A stretch of DNA of 28,259 nucleotides from a virus. The notes under the pieces were generated by a model. The model made no database searches and had not been told where the DNA came from. It saw only the letters and a list, made by a program, of their open reading frames with translations. The stretch is from positions 1-28,259 of IMG/VR virus record IMGVR_UViG_3300042883_000340; one strand, 5' to 3'. Below are positions 1 to 5,458 of this stretch, in pieces. Every line of letters starts with the position of its first letter. The stretch's first letter is position 1. The translations under genes and the position numbers were made by a program.

Positions 1-315
1 TTTATATGAATTATGGCGGTTTGTAATATACTGCAAATTATCTAAATTATTATTCAATTTATTATTATCTATATGGTCAATTACATACTTTGAACATGAC
101 TTGATTCCATAAAATGATTCATACATTAATCTATGAATTAATTGAAAAGAAGGTTTTTTGTTTTTATACAAATTAACCATTAAATATTTATTAGTTGAGG
201 GCATTGCTTTTAATATTTTAGCATTCCTATAATAAATACTTTTAACTTTTCCTAAGTTGCTTACTTGATATAATCCTTCATATCCAATTACATCTTTCCA
301 AATTTCTGTTTTCAT
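1..315 (-). CDS. HNH homing endonuclease, N-terminal part (gene continues at 28259)
   Basis: The reading frame starts with ATG at 315 and is open to base 1, giving 105 residues. Residues 4-25 (EIWKDVIGYEGLYQVSNLG and following) match the NUMOD4 DNA-binding motif. Further on, IHRLMYESF and IDHIDNNKLNNNLDNLQ carry the HNH nuclease core, followed by the NRHNS signature typical of phage free-standing HNH enzymes. The frame continues without a break into the open frame at 28259-28101, giving a 157-residue protein with NUMOD4, HNH and AP2-like domains in the usual order. Such enzymes cut DNA and promote spread of their own gene. It lies just downstream of ninG and directly behind a structured leader that ends six bases before the ATG, so its expression may be attenuated. 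The family call is strong; whether the enzyme is active is unknown. Confidence 0.9.
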   Translation of the reverse strand, partial: MKTEIWKDVIGYEGLYQVSNLGKVKSIYYRNAKILKAMPSTNKYLMVNLYKNKKPSFQLIHRLMYESFYGIKSCSKYVIDHIDNNKLNNNLDNLQYITNRHNSYK

Positions 316-320
316 AAAAT

Positions 321-368
321 AAAAAAGCCTTAGTGCTTTCGAGATTGCGGACTCTACTAACACTAAGG
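321..368 (-). terminator. Intrinsic terminator upstream of the HNH gene
   Basis: A perfect 8-bp stem, 368-361 with 335-328, is followed by six T (326-321) on the minus strand. It would end ninG transcription and the short leader, leaving the HNH gene dependent on read-through. It forms the 3' half of the structured leader. Confidence 0.8.
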
Positions 369-404
369 TCTTAAATAAGTTTTTAAATGTAGCCGCAATT
401 CTAC
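321..404 (-). ncRNA. Structured leader RNA with loop-loop pairing, terminator type (copy 1)
   Basis: Reading leftward, hairpin 1 has stem GTAG/CTAC (404-401 with 392-389) and loop AATTGCGG (400-393). After an A/T-rich linker, hairpin 2 has an 8-bp outer stem CCTTAGTG/CACTAAGG (368-361 with 335-328), an inner GAG/CTC stem (354-352 with 343-341) and apical loop TCCGCAAT (351-344). Loop bases 399-393 (ATTGCGG) and 350-344 (CCGCAAT) are perfectly complementary over 7 bp, so a kissing interaction is possible. CTTTTTT (327-321) follows, making hairpin 2 an intrinsic terminator. The HNH start codon comes six bases later. A second RNA of the same design but different sequence lies at 3285-3377. The role is inferred as an attenuator or a short stable RNA; I do not recognise a described family. 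Confidence 0.7.
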
Positions 405-408
405 TTAA

Positions 409-416
409 CAAATATA
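409..416 (-). promoter_or_regulatory. Bacteroidetes-type -7 box for the leader RNA
   Basis: TATATTTG matches the TAnnTTTG consensus and sits right after the ninG stop codon, five bases before hairpin 1 of the leader. No TTG is seen at the expected -33 distance, so this is a one-box match. The same octamer precedes the second leader RNA at 3383-3390. Confidence 0.5.
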
Positions 417-941
417 TTATTTATTTTCTAATTGTTTGCATTTTAATTTATATTTCTGCATTAATTCTTTTAATTCGTCTTTTGTCCATTTTTTTTCTTT
501 ACTTCCGTTGTTTTCTAACCATTCAACTTGTTGTGTTCCTATCTTTTTAATTAATTCTTTTCGATATTCAACTTGATTTCCTGAAAGTTGCACGTTACAT
601 TTATAACATGAAGTCCAAACATTGTTTTCGTGAAAACGAACTATTGAATGACCCCCAGCACTTAAATAATGTGAAGCGTGTTTAACTCCGTTTATTGGTT
701 TTTGGCATGATATACAAACTTTTCCATTGTCCCTTAATCGAACGTATTTATTAAATATCTGTTGGGTTAATTTAAGATAATCACTCAAAGTCATTAAATC
801 CAGCTTCGCTTTTGCTTTCGTCTTTTGCCAAGTTTTCTCTTTTACGTCAGCTACAAAAACACGTAAACATTCATCTTTTAAGCAATATTTTTGTAGGAAC
901 TTAATAGGCTCAAACTTTTCTTTGCAGTTACGGCATCTCAT
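417..941 (-). CDS. ninG: NinG/Rap-like recombination protein
   Basis: This 174-residue protein resembles the lambda NinG (Rap) family, structure-specific endonucleases that act on Holliday-junction and D-loop intermediates in Red recombination. The N-terminus has a CxxC pair (CRNC) followed by YCLKDEC, a probable zinc site. The core CISCQKPINGVKHASHYLSA, then GHSIVRFHENNVW and CYKCN, is the family's His/Cys-rich nuclease centre. The C-terminal third is a Lys/Glu-rich helix. The start ATG at 941 overlaps the stop of the upstream HTH gene by four bases (ATGA), indicating translational coupling. It ends the replication operon, and together with ERF and the YqaJ-type exonuclease across the genome ends it makes a Red-like set. 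The family call is confident; the biochemical role is transferred from lambda. Confidence 0.87.
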   Translation of the reverse strand: MRCRNCKEKFEPIKFLQKYCLKDECLRVFVADVKEKTWQKTKAKAKLDLMTLSDYLKLTQQIFNKYVRLRDNGKVCISCQKPINGVKHASHYLSAGGHSIVRFHENNVWTSCYKCNVQLSGNQVEYRKELIKKIGTQQVEWLENNGSKEKKWTKDELKELMQKYKLKCKQLENK

Positions 942-1129
942 TTTTTTATTTGGTATTTATTAAATTCGTGTTTTTCAACTATGAATCCTAAGTTTTTAAA
1001 TAAATCAAAATAACGATATACTGTCCTTTCGCTTACGTTCAAATATCTACAAATAGTTGCAATCGTTCTTGGTCGTTCTTGAAGTAAATCGTAAACTTTA
1101 AAAACACGATACATTTTTAACTGATTCAT
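938..1129 (-). CDS. Small helix-turn-helix protein
   Basis: This 63-residue protein is almost entirely one winged-helix/HTH fold. Residues 10-30 form the lead helices (VYDLLQERPRTIATICRYL), and NVSERTVYRYFDLFKNLGFI is a clear turn and recognition helix of the DeoR/HTH_11 type, followed by a short wing (VEKHEFNKYQI). There is no effector domain. It overlaps its neighbours by four bases on each side (1126-1129 and 938-941), so it is translated in chain with the helicase, coiled-coil and ninG genes. It may be an early-gene regulator or a DNA-binding accessory of replication. The fold is clear but the target is not. Confidence 0.7.
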   Translation of the reverse strand: MNQLKMYRVFKVYDLLQERPRTIATICRYLNVSERTVYRYFDLFKNLGFIVEKHEFNKYQIKK

Positions 1130-1419
1130 ATTTCATAATTTTTAGTTGTTAATTGTGATTGTAAATCTTTATTCTTAAACTTTTCTTCCATAAGTAACTT
1201 TTCAAGTCTGAAACTTTGCTGAACTGCTGCCCGGAACTCCTTTTCCATTGTTGCATAAACTAAACTTATTTCTTGTAAATCTACTAAGGTACGCTCCATT
1301 GAATGTATTATGTCAGTTCTATTCGGGTGGTTTTTCTTTATATCTTCTAAGCTAATTTTAACTTTTAAGAAAGTAGTTTGTATTGATACTTTTGCGCTTA
1401 TTATATTTAATTCGTCCAT
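1126..1419 (-). CDS. Coiled-coil protein of unknown function
   Basis: This 97-residue protein is predicted to be almost all helix. The heptad-like, charged C-terminal half (RLEKLLMEEKFKNKDLQSQL) suggests a coiled coil. There are no cysteines or catalytic motifs. It starts one base after the helicase stop and overlaps the HTH gene by ATGA, so it is co-translated within the replication operon. A helicase partner or oligomerisation factor is possible from context only. I do not recognise a family. Confidence 0.6.
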   Translation of the reverse strand: MDELNIISAKVSIQTTFLKVKISLEDIKKNHPNRTDIIHSMERTLVDLQEISLVYATMEKEFRAAVQQSFRLEKLLMEEKFKNKDLQSQLTTKNYEI

Positions 1420-1420
1420 T

Positions 1421-2464
1421 TTAAAAAGGTGTTTGTTGGTTCATTTTTTCTGAAAACGAAAGTAATTCTTTTCCGTTTACTATATCGGGTTTCATTAAAG
1501 GTAGTTGTTTAACAGGAAAACTATTCGAAATTGGTTTCGTGTTTTCAGATTTATTTCTTTGAGCGTAAATCTTCCTACCAAAAGCGTCAATCATGTAGTA
1601 TTGATATTTAGAAACATCTAAAAACATTTTGTAAGTTCCTGAAAGTCCAATTCCTTTTGGTTTGCTTTTCGCTAATTTTAAGTGTACTTCATTCTTTTCG
1701 TATATGTTGCCGTCACCATCACTCAAACCCGTTGGCGGTCTCCAAGGTATTAAAACAGCTAATCCTTTACGGAACCATACTTGACCACCAGCAAAATCAC
1801 GAGCTGTTGGCATAGGATAAAAAGTGTTTCCGTCTTTTGTTATCGGTGCCTGGTCCCGAACGTGGTTTATAATGCAATTATGTCGGTTTGTTTTACGTGC
1901 GTTTTTTCGTGCCATTCCTAAAATTCGGCTAAGGTATTTATCTTCGCGTCCTAAGTCTGACATAATATAATTTTCAGTTAATTCATTCCAAGGGTCAATT
2001 GTTGTCGTGTGAATAGTTATTTCGTTTTTACGTTCAATCTCATCTACCATTGTATAAAATTGTTCAAGTGTTAAATCCTCATCTATTGGGTCAATTACAA
2101 TAAAATGCTCGTTAATAAACATTTCAGCTTGTGTTTGTTCCGATTGCGTCATTGTGTTTTCACTTTTGTAGTAAGGTTTTCCAATGTACTTATAACAAAG
2201 TTCTGCGTAAATTTCTGCAGCACTTCCTGTTTCAGGTGAAAAAATAACATGATTCCATTTATGTAAACACGAAAGGTTAATTAAAAACTCAAACCATAAT
2301 TCAGTTTTACCACTTGCTGGAGCTGCTCCGATATAAGTCGTACAACCCTCTTTAATTGTGTATGGTAATAAATCCCAATCCCAACCGATTGATTTTCCTT
2401 TAATATTTAATTCGTTTCGTATGCTGAATAGTTCGCTCGATACGTCGTGTAGTCTTTTATACAT
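1421..2464 (-). CDS. DnaB/RecA-type replicative helicase (no primase domain)
   Basis: This 347-residue P-loop ATPase resembles the C-terminal ATPase half of DnaB/Twinkle helicases. Walker A is GAAPASGKTE (residues 46-55), Walker B ends in IHTTTIDPWN (about 151-160), and the sensor segment IINHVRD (198-204) matches the SHLR/NHVRD position of DnaB-like phage helicases. PTARDFAGGQVWFRKG further on is the conserved region before the last strand. There is no N-terminal primase or zinc-binding domain. It follows immediately after the initiator-like gene (adjacent stop and start at 2465/2464). It probably unwinds the origin and fork while the host supplies primase and polymerase, because no polymerase gene is visible. 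The ATPase call is strong; the replicative role is inferred. Confidence 0.85.
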   Translation of the reverse strand: MYKRLHDVSSELFSIRNELNIKGKSIGWDWDLLPYTIKEGCTTYIGAAPASGKTELWFEFLINLSCLHKWNHVIFSPETGSAAEIYAELCYKYIGKPYYKSENTMTQSEQTQAEMFINEHFIVIDPIDEDLTLEQFYTMVDEIERKNEITIHTTTIDPWNELTENYIMSDLGREDKYLSRILGMARKNARKTNRHNCIINHVRDQAPITKDGNTFYPMPTARDFAGGQVWFRKGLAVLIPWRPPTGLSDGDGNIYEKNEVHLKLAKSKPKGIGLSGTYKMFLDVSKYQYYMIDAFGRKIYAQRNKSENTKPISNSFPVKQLPLMKPDIVNGKELLSFSEKMNQQTPF

Positions 2465-3088
2465 TTATTCGTGTATTATGTTTGGTTTATAAAAATTACT
2501 TTCGTCTTTGCGTAAATAAGGAATAGTGTTTAATAACGTACTTTTCCAATTTACAATTTTACGTGTTTTATTATTTGCTGTAACACTCCAATCATTTACA
2601 ATCCATGATTCATATTTTAACCTAACATCTTCTCGATTAATAGTTGAAGCCTTTTCAATTGCATAAGCTAAAAATTCAGATAACTCAGGTATATAGTTGT
2701 TCTTTGTTTCTTGTTTATCTATACTAACAATGCTTTGACCTTGCTTTGTACCGTGCTTTTGCAGTGCTTTGTCTAATGCTTTGGTATCTGCTTTGGTAAA
2801 ATTTACAATAGCAATTATATTACTTGAATACTGATTTGTTGACTTTTCTAATAACTTAATAAAACCAAAATCAATAAGTTCATTTAATCCTTGCGAGTAT
2901 GTTCGCCAATTTTTAACTCCAATAGCTTCCATTACCATTTGAGAAGGTAACCCAAATTTTTCCTTCCAACCTAATCTATTGCAATGCTCAATAGCAAAAA
3001 AATAAATAGCAGAATGTATTGGTTTAATTCTATCAGGATTCTCAAAAGCAAAATCCCAAAACTTTCGGCTTAATTCGTAACTATTCAT
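2465..3088 (-). CDS. Replication initiator/helicase-loader-like winged-helix protein
   Basis: This 207-residue protein has an N-terminal winged-helix region (about 1-95): helices around HSAIYFFAIEHCNRLGWK, then GLPSQMVMEAIGVKNWRTY and NELIDFGFIKLL, and a wing. A polar linker follows (about 100-130). The C-terminal helical region ends in YESWIVNDWSVTANNK and STLLNTIPYLRKDE, reminiscent of DnaD/DnaT-like loader domains. This family is common beside DnaB-type helicases in Flavobacterium phages and prophages. It overlaps the preceding small gene by eight bases and abuts the helicase gene. It probably recognises the origin and loads the helicase. The C-terminal assignment is by pattern and context, so loader versus initiator stays open. 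Confidence 0.65.
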   Translation of the reverse strand: MNSYELSRKFWDFAFENPDRIKPIHSAIYFFAIEHCNRLGWKEKFGLPSQMVMEAIGVKNWRTYSQGLNELIDFGFIKLLEKSTNQYSSNIIAIVNFTKADTKALDKALQKHGTKQGQSIVSIDKQETKNNYIPELSEFLAYAIEKASTINREDVRLKYESWIVNDWSVTANNKTRKIVNWKSTLLNTIPYLRKDESNFYKPNIIHE

Positions 3089-3266
3089 AATAAAATTTTA
3101 ATAAAAAAGGTAACAATTTTTCAATATCGTTTTTATTTAATCCTACACCCATGTTTTTACTACCGTCCCAAATTTCAAATAACATAGTTTCACCATTACC
3201 AATAACTAATTTCTCAGTACTTGTTTCAGGTGAAAGTTTACAAGTAAATTCTAAATAATTTTCCAT
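3081..3266 (-). CDS. Small conserved-looking protein, first gene of the replication operon
   Basis: This 61-residue acidic protein has an N-terminal strand-rich half (YLEFTCKL, then EKLVIGNGETMLFEIWD) and a C-terminal helix (NKNDIEKLLPFLLKFYYE). No motif is recognised. It is the first gene behind the structured leader and terminator at 3285-3377, so its expression depends on read-through or terminator control. It overlaps the initiator gene by eight bases. The function is unknown; position suggests a part in the early replication programme. Confidence 0.6.
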   Translation of the reverse strand: MENYLEFTCKLSPETSTEKLVIGNGETMLFEIWDGSKNMGVGLNKNDIEKLLPFLLKFYYE

Positions 3267-3284
3267 AATTTAAATTTTTAGCAT

Positions 3285-3338
3285 AAAAAAAACCCCTTAA
3301 ATCCTTTGGGTCTTCACGTCCAAATTCATTAAGAGGTT
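3285..3338 (-). terminator. Intrinsic terminator upstream of the replication operon
   Basis: A 10-bp stem with one wobble pair and an internal second stem is followed by a T-run on the minus strand. It stands between the promoter at 3383-3412 and the gene at 3266, so it is either the end of a short RNA or an attenuator. Confidence 0.8.
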
Positions 3339-3377
3339 TTAATAACTTCTTTAAGTTCTATAATGTGAAGACGAACC
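3285..3377 (-). ncRNA. Structured leader RNA with loop-loop pairing, terminator type (copy 2)
   Basis: Hairpin 1 pairs GGTTC (3377-3373) with GAACT (3358-3354) and has a 14-base loop that starts with GTCTTCAC (3372-3365). Hairpin 2 has a 10-bp outer stem with one G-U pair (3338-3329 with 3300-3291), an inner TTTGG/CCAAA stem (3324-3320 with 3309-3305) and apical loop ACGTGAAGAC (3319-3310). GTGAAGAC (3317-3310) is perfectly complementary to GTCTTCAC over 8 bp. Eight T follow on the minus strand (3292-3285, the first two inside the stem), a strong terminator. A small AACTT/AAGTT hairpin (3357-3343) competes with hairpin 1. The layout matches the leader at 321-404 although the sequences differ. 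The first gene of the replication operon begins 19 bases after the T tract. Confidence 0.7.
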
Positions 3378-3382
3378 GTTTA

Positions 3383-3412
3383 CAAATATACTAATTATTT
3401 TTTAATTACCAA
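3383..3412 (-). promoter_or_regulatory. Promoter of leader RNA copy 2 and replication operon
   Basis: The -7 box TATATTTG (3390-3383) and a TTG (3412-3410) are 19 bases apart, an excellent match to the Flavobacterium/Bacteroides vegetative promoter. The -33 box overlaps the last codons of the lipoprotein gene. The start point would be near 3376, at the base of hairpin 1. Confidence 0.7.
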
Positions 3413-3654
3413 CTTTCTACATTATAAATACAAAAATCTTCACCTACATTTCCATCATACCAAACACTTTGGTCAAAACAAAATGTTTTTTCATTTTTAG
3501 AACAACTGTTTCTAATGGTAAGCGAATAACACGGGTTACTATTTGCGTCGTAGGTTATTTCATCTGCTGTTATGTAACCACAATTACACGTTTCGTCTTT
3601 CTTTGAGCAACTTGTAAACGCTGCTATTGCTAAAATTAAAATTACTTTTTTCAT
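3406..3654 (-). CDS. Cysteine-rich lipoprotein
   Basis: This 82-residue protein has a lipoprotein signal peptide: MKK, the hydrophobic run VILILAIAAF, and lipobox TSC with Cys16 as the acylated residue. The mature part is short and holds six more cysteines (23, 25, 42, 51, 59, 75), enough for three disulfides, with aromatic residues near the end (FCIYNVESW). Ser-Lys-Lys after the lipid cysteine and the Flavobacterium-like signal suggest membrane anchoring outside the cytoplasm. Small lipoproteins of this look occur in Flavobacteriaceae genomes and phages. In an early phage block a superinfection-exclusion or host-envelope role is plausible, but nothing in the sequence proves it. A spanin role is less likely because it lies far from the endolysin gene. 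Confidence 0.75.
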   Translation of the reverse strand: MKKVILILAIAAFTSCSKKDETCNCGYITADEITYDANSNPCYSLTIRNSCSKNEKTFCFDQSVWYDGNVGEDFCIYNVESW

Positions 3655-3656
3655 AA

Positions 3657-3764
3657 TTAATCGTTTTCTTCGTTTTTATAATAATTATTTGATATGTTAA
3701 CTTTTATTTTCCACCGCTTTAATTTACGGTAGTCAATCTTTTGTTTAGGGTTTTCTATTATCAC
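3657..3764 (-). CDS. Very small basic protein (35 aa, GTG start)
   Basis: An open frame of 35 codons begins with GTG at 3764, overlapping the stop of the preceding gene as GTGA (3764-3761), just as the neighbouring genes overlap by ATGA. It ends two bases before the lipoprotein start. The product is basic (IENPKQKIDYRKLKRWKIK) with an Asn/Glu-rich end. It fills the otherwise empty gap and keeps the coupling pattern, which is the main support. No function is assigned, and it may be spurious. Confidence 0.45.
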   Translation of the reverse strand: MIIENPKQKIDYRKLKRWKIKVNISNNYYKNEEND

Positions 3765-3988
3765 AGCTGTTCTATTTCGTGTTTAACGTCCAACAGCCAT
3801 TGATGAGCAATACTACCCTCGTTAATATATAAGCCGTTTCTAATATCAATCATTTCATCTACTGCAATCAATGCGCATCGTTTGGCAGTACTTGGAAACA
3901 TTGATTCACTTGGAGGAATACAACCTTTTCTATTAAATGGGTTTCTGTATTTCTTAACCAATTCTTCAGCTTTTTCTTTTGCACTCAT
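3761..3988 (-). CDS. Tandem paralogue 3 (MSAKEKA...EIEQL family)
   Basis: This 75-residue protein is built like the next two genes upstream: the start MSAKEKAEELVKKY, a central AKRCALIAVDEMI helix, and the end LLDVKHEIEQL. The insert between these blocks (GCIPPSESMFPS) differs from its sister. Small proteins of this form (xPKEKA..LV, AKxCALIAVDEI, VKxEIEKL) are common in Bacteroidetes phages and I know of no assigned function. It overlaps both neighbours by four bases. The conserved Cys-Ala-Leu-Ile-Ala core suggests a small helical, perhaps protein-binding, domain. Confidence 0.7.
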   Translation of the reverse strand: MSAKEKAEELVKKYRNPFNRKGCIPPSESMFPSTAKRCALIAVDEMIDIRNGLYINEGSIAHQWLLDVKHEIEQL

Positions 3989-4002
3989 AGTTTTTCTATT
4001 TC
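3972..4002. repeat. 31-bp direct repeat, copy A
   Basis: Thirty-one bases are identical to 4199-4229. Each copy spans the junction between the end of one MSAKEKA-family gene and the start of the next. It is what would be expected from unequal crossing-over that duplicated one gene. Confidence 0.85.
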
Positions 4003-4215
4003 TTGTTTAACTTCTAAATAATAATCAATTAAATCATGACACACTATTACACAACTTATCTTATTTAAGACTTCTAATTTCTCATCTAATGCAATCAATG
4101 CACATTTCTTAGCAATTACACTACATAGGATTTCATTACCGCATTCAGTGTCTTCATTCATTAAAATAATTCGGTAGCTATCCACTAAGCTAATAGCCTT
4201 TTCTTTTGCACTCAT
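3985..4215 (-). CDS. Tandem paralogue 2 (MSAKEKA...EIEKL family)
   Basis: This 76-residue member of the same family has MSAKEKAISLVDSY at the start, IAKKCALIALDEKLEVLN in the middle and YYLEVKQEIEKL at the end. The middle insert contains extra cysteines (ECGNEILC, ISCVIVC). It is the closest relative of the gene at 3761-3988, with the same start and end blocks and the same 31-bp junction sequence. Stop and start overlap by ATGA on both sides. The function is unknown. Confidence 0.7.
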   Translation of the reverse strand: MSAKEKAISLVDSYRIILMNEDTECGNEILCSVIAKKCALIALDEKLEVLNKISCVIVCHDLIDYYLEVKQEIEKL

Positions 4216-4229
4216 AGTTTTTCTATTTC
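4199..4229. repeat. 31-bp direct repeat, copy B
   Basis: Identical to 3972-4002, 227 bases away. It covers the end of tandem paralogue 1 and the start of paralogue 2. Confidence 0.85.
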
Positions 4230-4394
4230 GGTTACTACTTCTTTCCAGTGTTTAATTCTTTTCAGGTCTAAGGTTTCCATTACTAAGCGATGTGCTAAAT
4301 AAATAGAAAGGTCTTTCGCCTTTTTGTAGTCCCTGATTTCAAATTGATATGAGAAATGCTGAACTAAATAAAATGCTTCTTCTTTTGGTGTCAT
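4212..4394 (-). CDS. Tandem paralogue 1, shorter and diverged (MTPKEEA...EIEKL)
   Basis: This 60-residue protein has the family start (MTPKEEAFYLVQHFSYQF) and end (HWKEVVTEIEKL), but the AKxCALIAxDE core is replaced by LAHRLVMETLDLKRI, so the cysteine is lost. It overlaps both neighbours by four bases (4394-4391 and 4215-4212). It is the most diverged of the three, so the duplication between copies 2 and 3 is more recent. The function is unknown. Confidence 0.65.
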   Translation of the reverse strand: MTPKEEAFYLVQHFSYQFEIRDYKKAKDLSIYLAHRLVMETLDLKRIKHWKEVVTEIEKL

Positions 4395-4618
4395 ATATAA
4401 GATTTTACTAAGATTAAATTATTTTCTATTTTAAAACTACGCTTTCTTTTGTATTCCTGTTTAAAATGTAAATAGAATTTTTGACCATTGGGTGACATTT
4501 GCATATCCTCAAAAAATTCTTTTCCCTCCATTAACTCGGACTTCAATCTATTTATCATTATTTCCAAAGTATCAAAATTTGTATATTCGAATTGAACGGT
4601 TACGTGTTTTGCTTTCAT
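4391..4618 (-). CDS. Small basic protein, early block
   Basis: This 75-residue protein is read from the ATG at 4618, which follows the upstream stop by one base. A longer frame back to 4693 would overlap the previous gene deeply and is unlikely. It shows KHVTVQFEYTNFDTLEIMINRL as a strand-helix pair, a middle MEGKEFFEDM, and a basic end (QEYKRKRSFK). No motif is recognised. It is part of the tightly packed early operon from the promoter at 4966-4999. Confidence 0.6.
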   Translation of the reverse strand: MKAKHVTVQFEYTNFDTLEIMINRLKSELMEGKEFFEDMQMSPNGQKFYLHFKQEYKRKRSFKIENNLILVKSYI

Positions 4619-4619
4619 G

Positions 4620-4799
4620 TTATTTAAATATTTGAGTCCATGTTTTATCGTTATCATTCCATCGTAAAATTCGAGCTTTTGCCCTACAAACATTCATGTA
4701 ATGTGCGATATTCATTTTACCCGTGTTTTTTTCCTTTTGGTCTTCCCAATAGTTTATTATTTCTAATAAAGTGTAACACTTATTTTCAGCCGTTCTCAT
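4620..4799 (-). CDS. Small protein, early block
   Basis: This 59-residue protein starts at the ATG at 4799, which overlaps the stop of the membrane protein gene as ATGA. The in-frame start at 4871 lies inside that gene and is rejected. The sequence is mostly helical with MNIAHYMNVCRAKARILRWN and an aromatic end (WTQIFK). No family is recognised. Overlap coupling and a clean frame support a real gene. Confidence 0.6.
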   Translation of the reverse strand: MRTAENKCYTLLEIINYWEDQKEKNTGKMNIAHYMNVCRAKARILRWNDNDKTWTQIFK

Positions 4800-4942
4800 C
4801 GCATATAAATTAAAAGTAAATACAATGCACCAATCGTAACAATAAGTAGCGGGAAAAAGCCTAAAAAGCACTTTAAAATGTCTTTATGCTCCTCGGTTCG
4901 TGGTGTGACTTGGTCTAATAAGTCAAAAAAGTAATTTTTCAT
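4796..4942 (-). CDS. Small membrane protein, first gene of early operon
   Basis: This 48-residue frame starts at ATG 4942 and ends at TGA 4796, overlapping the next start. A charged N-terminus (MKNYFFDLLDQVTPRTEEHK) is followed by one strong hydrophobic stretch (CFLGFFPLLIVTIGALYLLL), a single transmembrane helix, and ends in YMR. It lies 23 bases behind a good promoter, so it is probably among the first phage proteins made. It could act on the host envelope, but no family is recognised. Confidence 0.6.
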   Translation of the reverse strand: MKNYFFDLLDQVTPRTEEHKDILKCFLGFFPLLIVTIGALYLLLIYMR

Positions 4943-4965
4943 AGTTTAGTATTTAATTGTTTTGA

Positions 4966-4999
4966 CAAATATACGTTATTCTTTTTAATATAGTTACAA
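4966..4999 (-). promoter_or_regulatory. Early promoter
   Basis: TATATTTG (4973-4966) with TTG (4999-4997) at 23-base spacing fits the upper end of the Flavobacterium range. It lies upstream of the early operon and downstream of the late terminator. The sequence between the boxes is A/T-rich. Confidence 0.6.
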
Positions 5000-5021
5000 T
5001 TATTTTAAAATATTTTTTTTC

Positions 5022-5123
5022 AGAATTAAGAATTAGCAGTAATTGCTTACGGGGGTATCCCTTAAAAATTTAATTCATTTATACATATATACCCAATAGG
5101 AGTGTTTCTTAATTCTTAATTCT
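5022..5123. repeat. Nested inverted repeat in the largest gene-free stretch
   Basis: A perfect 14-bp inverted repeat (AGAATTAAGAATTA, 5022-5035; its complement 5110-5123) encloses 74 bases. Inside is a second pair, GGGTAT (5053-5058) and ATACCC (5089-5094). The arms themselves contain short direct repeats of TTCTTAA. The stretch 4943-5232 has no gene. It holds the late terminator, this element and the early promoter. The structure could be an origin, a packaging site or an RNA; the sequence alone does not decide. Confidence 0.65.
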
Positions 5124-5162
5124 ATAAACCAATTTCCCAGCATCAAGAATATGGTATAAACT

Positions 5163-5189
5163 AAAAAACCCCTACCGAAGCAAGGGTTT
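5163..5189 (-). terminator. Late operon terminator
   Basis: On the minus strand a 10-bp stem with two wobble pairs (5189-5180 with 5175-5166) closes a TTCG tetraloop and is followed by a T-run (5168-5163). It lies 44 bases behind the last late gene and separates the late from the early block. Confidence 0.85.
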
Positions 5190-5232
5190 AATAAAACAAT
5201 TAACTATTTATGAAAAAGTCACTGCAAATATA

Positions 5233-5457
5233 CTATTTTAATCTTTTCGAAATATATCTTCCTAAAATTTTACCTACCAAACCACAAAAAGGTTTATCCG
5301 TATCGACTTTCACCTCGATTTTGTCACCCGTTTTTGTAACCTCGATATCTAAATTCTTAGTATCTAATTTCACTTCGCTAATCGTTTCGTCTCTGTGAAT
5401 TTCTAACGATGAATCATTCACTTGAATTTCAACATCAATCTTTTTTTTCTTTGCCAT
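5233..5457 (-). CDS. Small basic/acidic protein after endolysin
   Basis: This 74-residue protein has a Lys-rich start (MAKKKKIDVEIQ), several alternating strand-like segments (VKLDTKNLDIEVTKTGDKIE, then VKVDTDKP) and a basic C-terminal helix (GLVGKILGRYISKRLK). Proteins with the MAKKKKIDV start and ISKRxK end are common in Flavobacterium phages next to endolysins. It begins one base after the endolysin stop and is the last gene of the late operon. The function is unknown; a lysis-associated or membrane-binding role is possible because of the amphipathic end. Confidence 0.65.
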   Translation of the reverse strand: MAKKKKIDVEIQVNDSSLEIHRDETISEVKLDTKNLDIEVTKTGDKIEVKVDTDKPFCGLVGKILGRYISKRLK

Positions 5458-5458
5458 T

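Noticed and set aside
321-404. CRISPR or group I intron relation of the structured leader before the HNH gene
   Set aside because: There are no repeated spacers, no conserved intron core and no split exons: ninG and the HNH gene are both intact around it.
5225-5232. TATATTTG on the minus strand right after the last late gene
   Set aside because: No -33 TTG at a fitting distance, and a promoter here would only make a short RNA ending in the late terminator. Not listed as a promoter.
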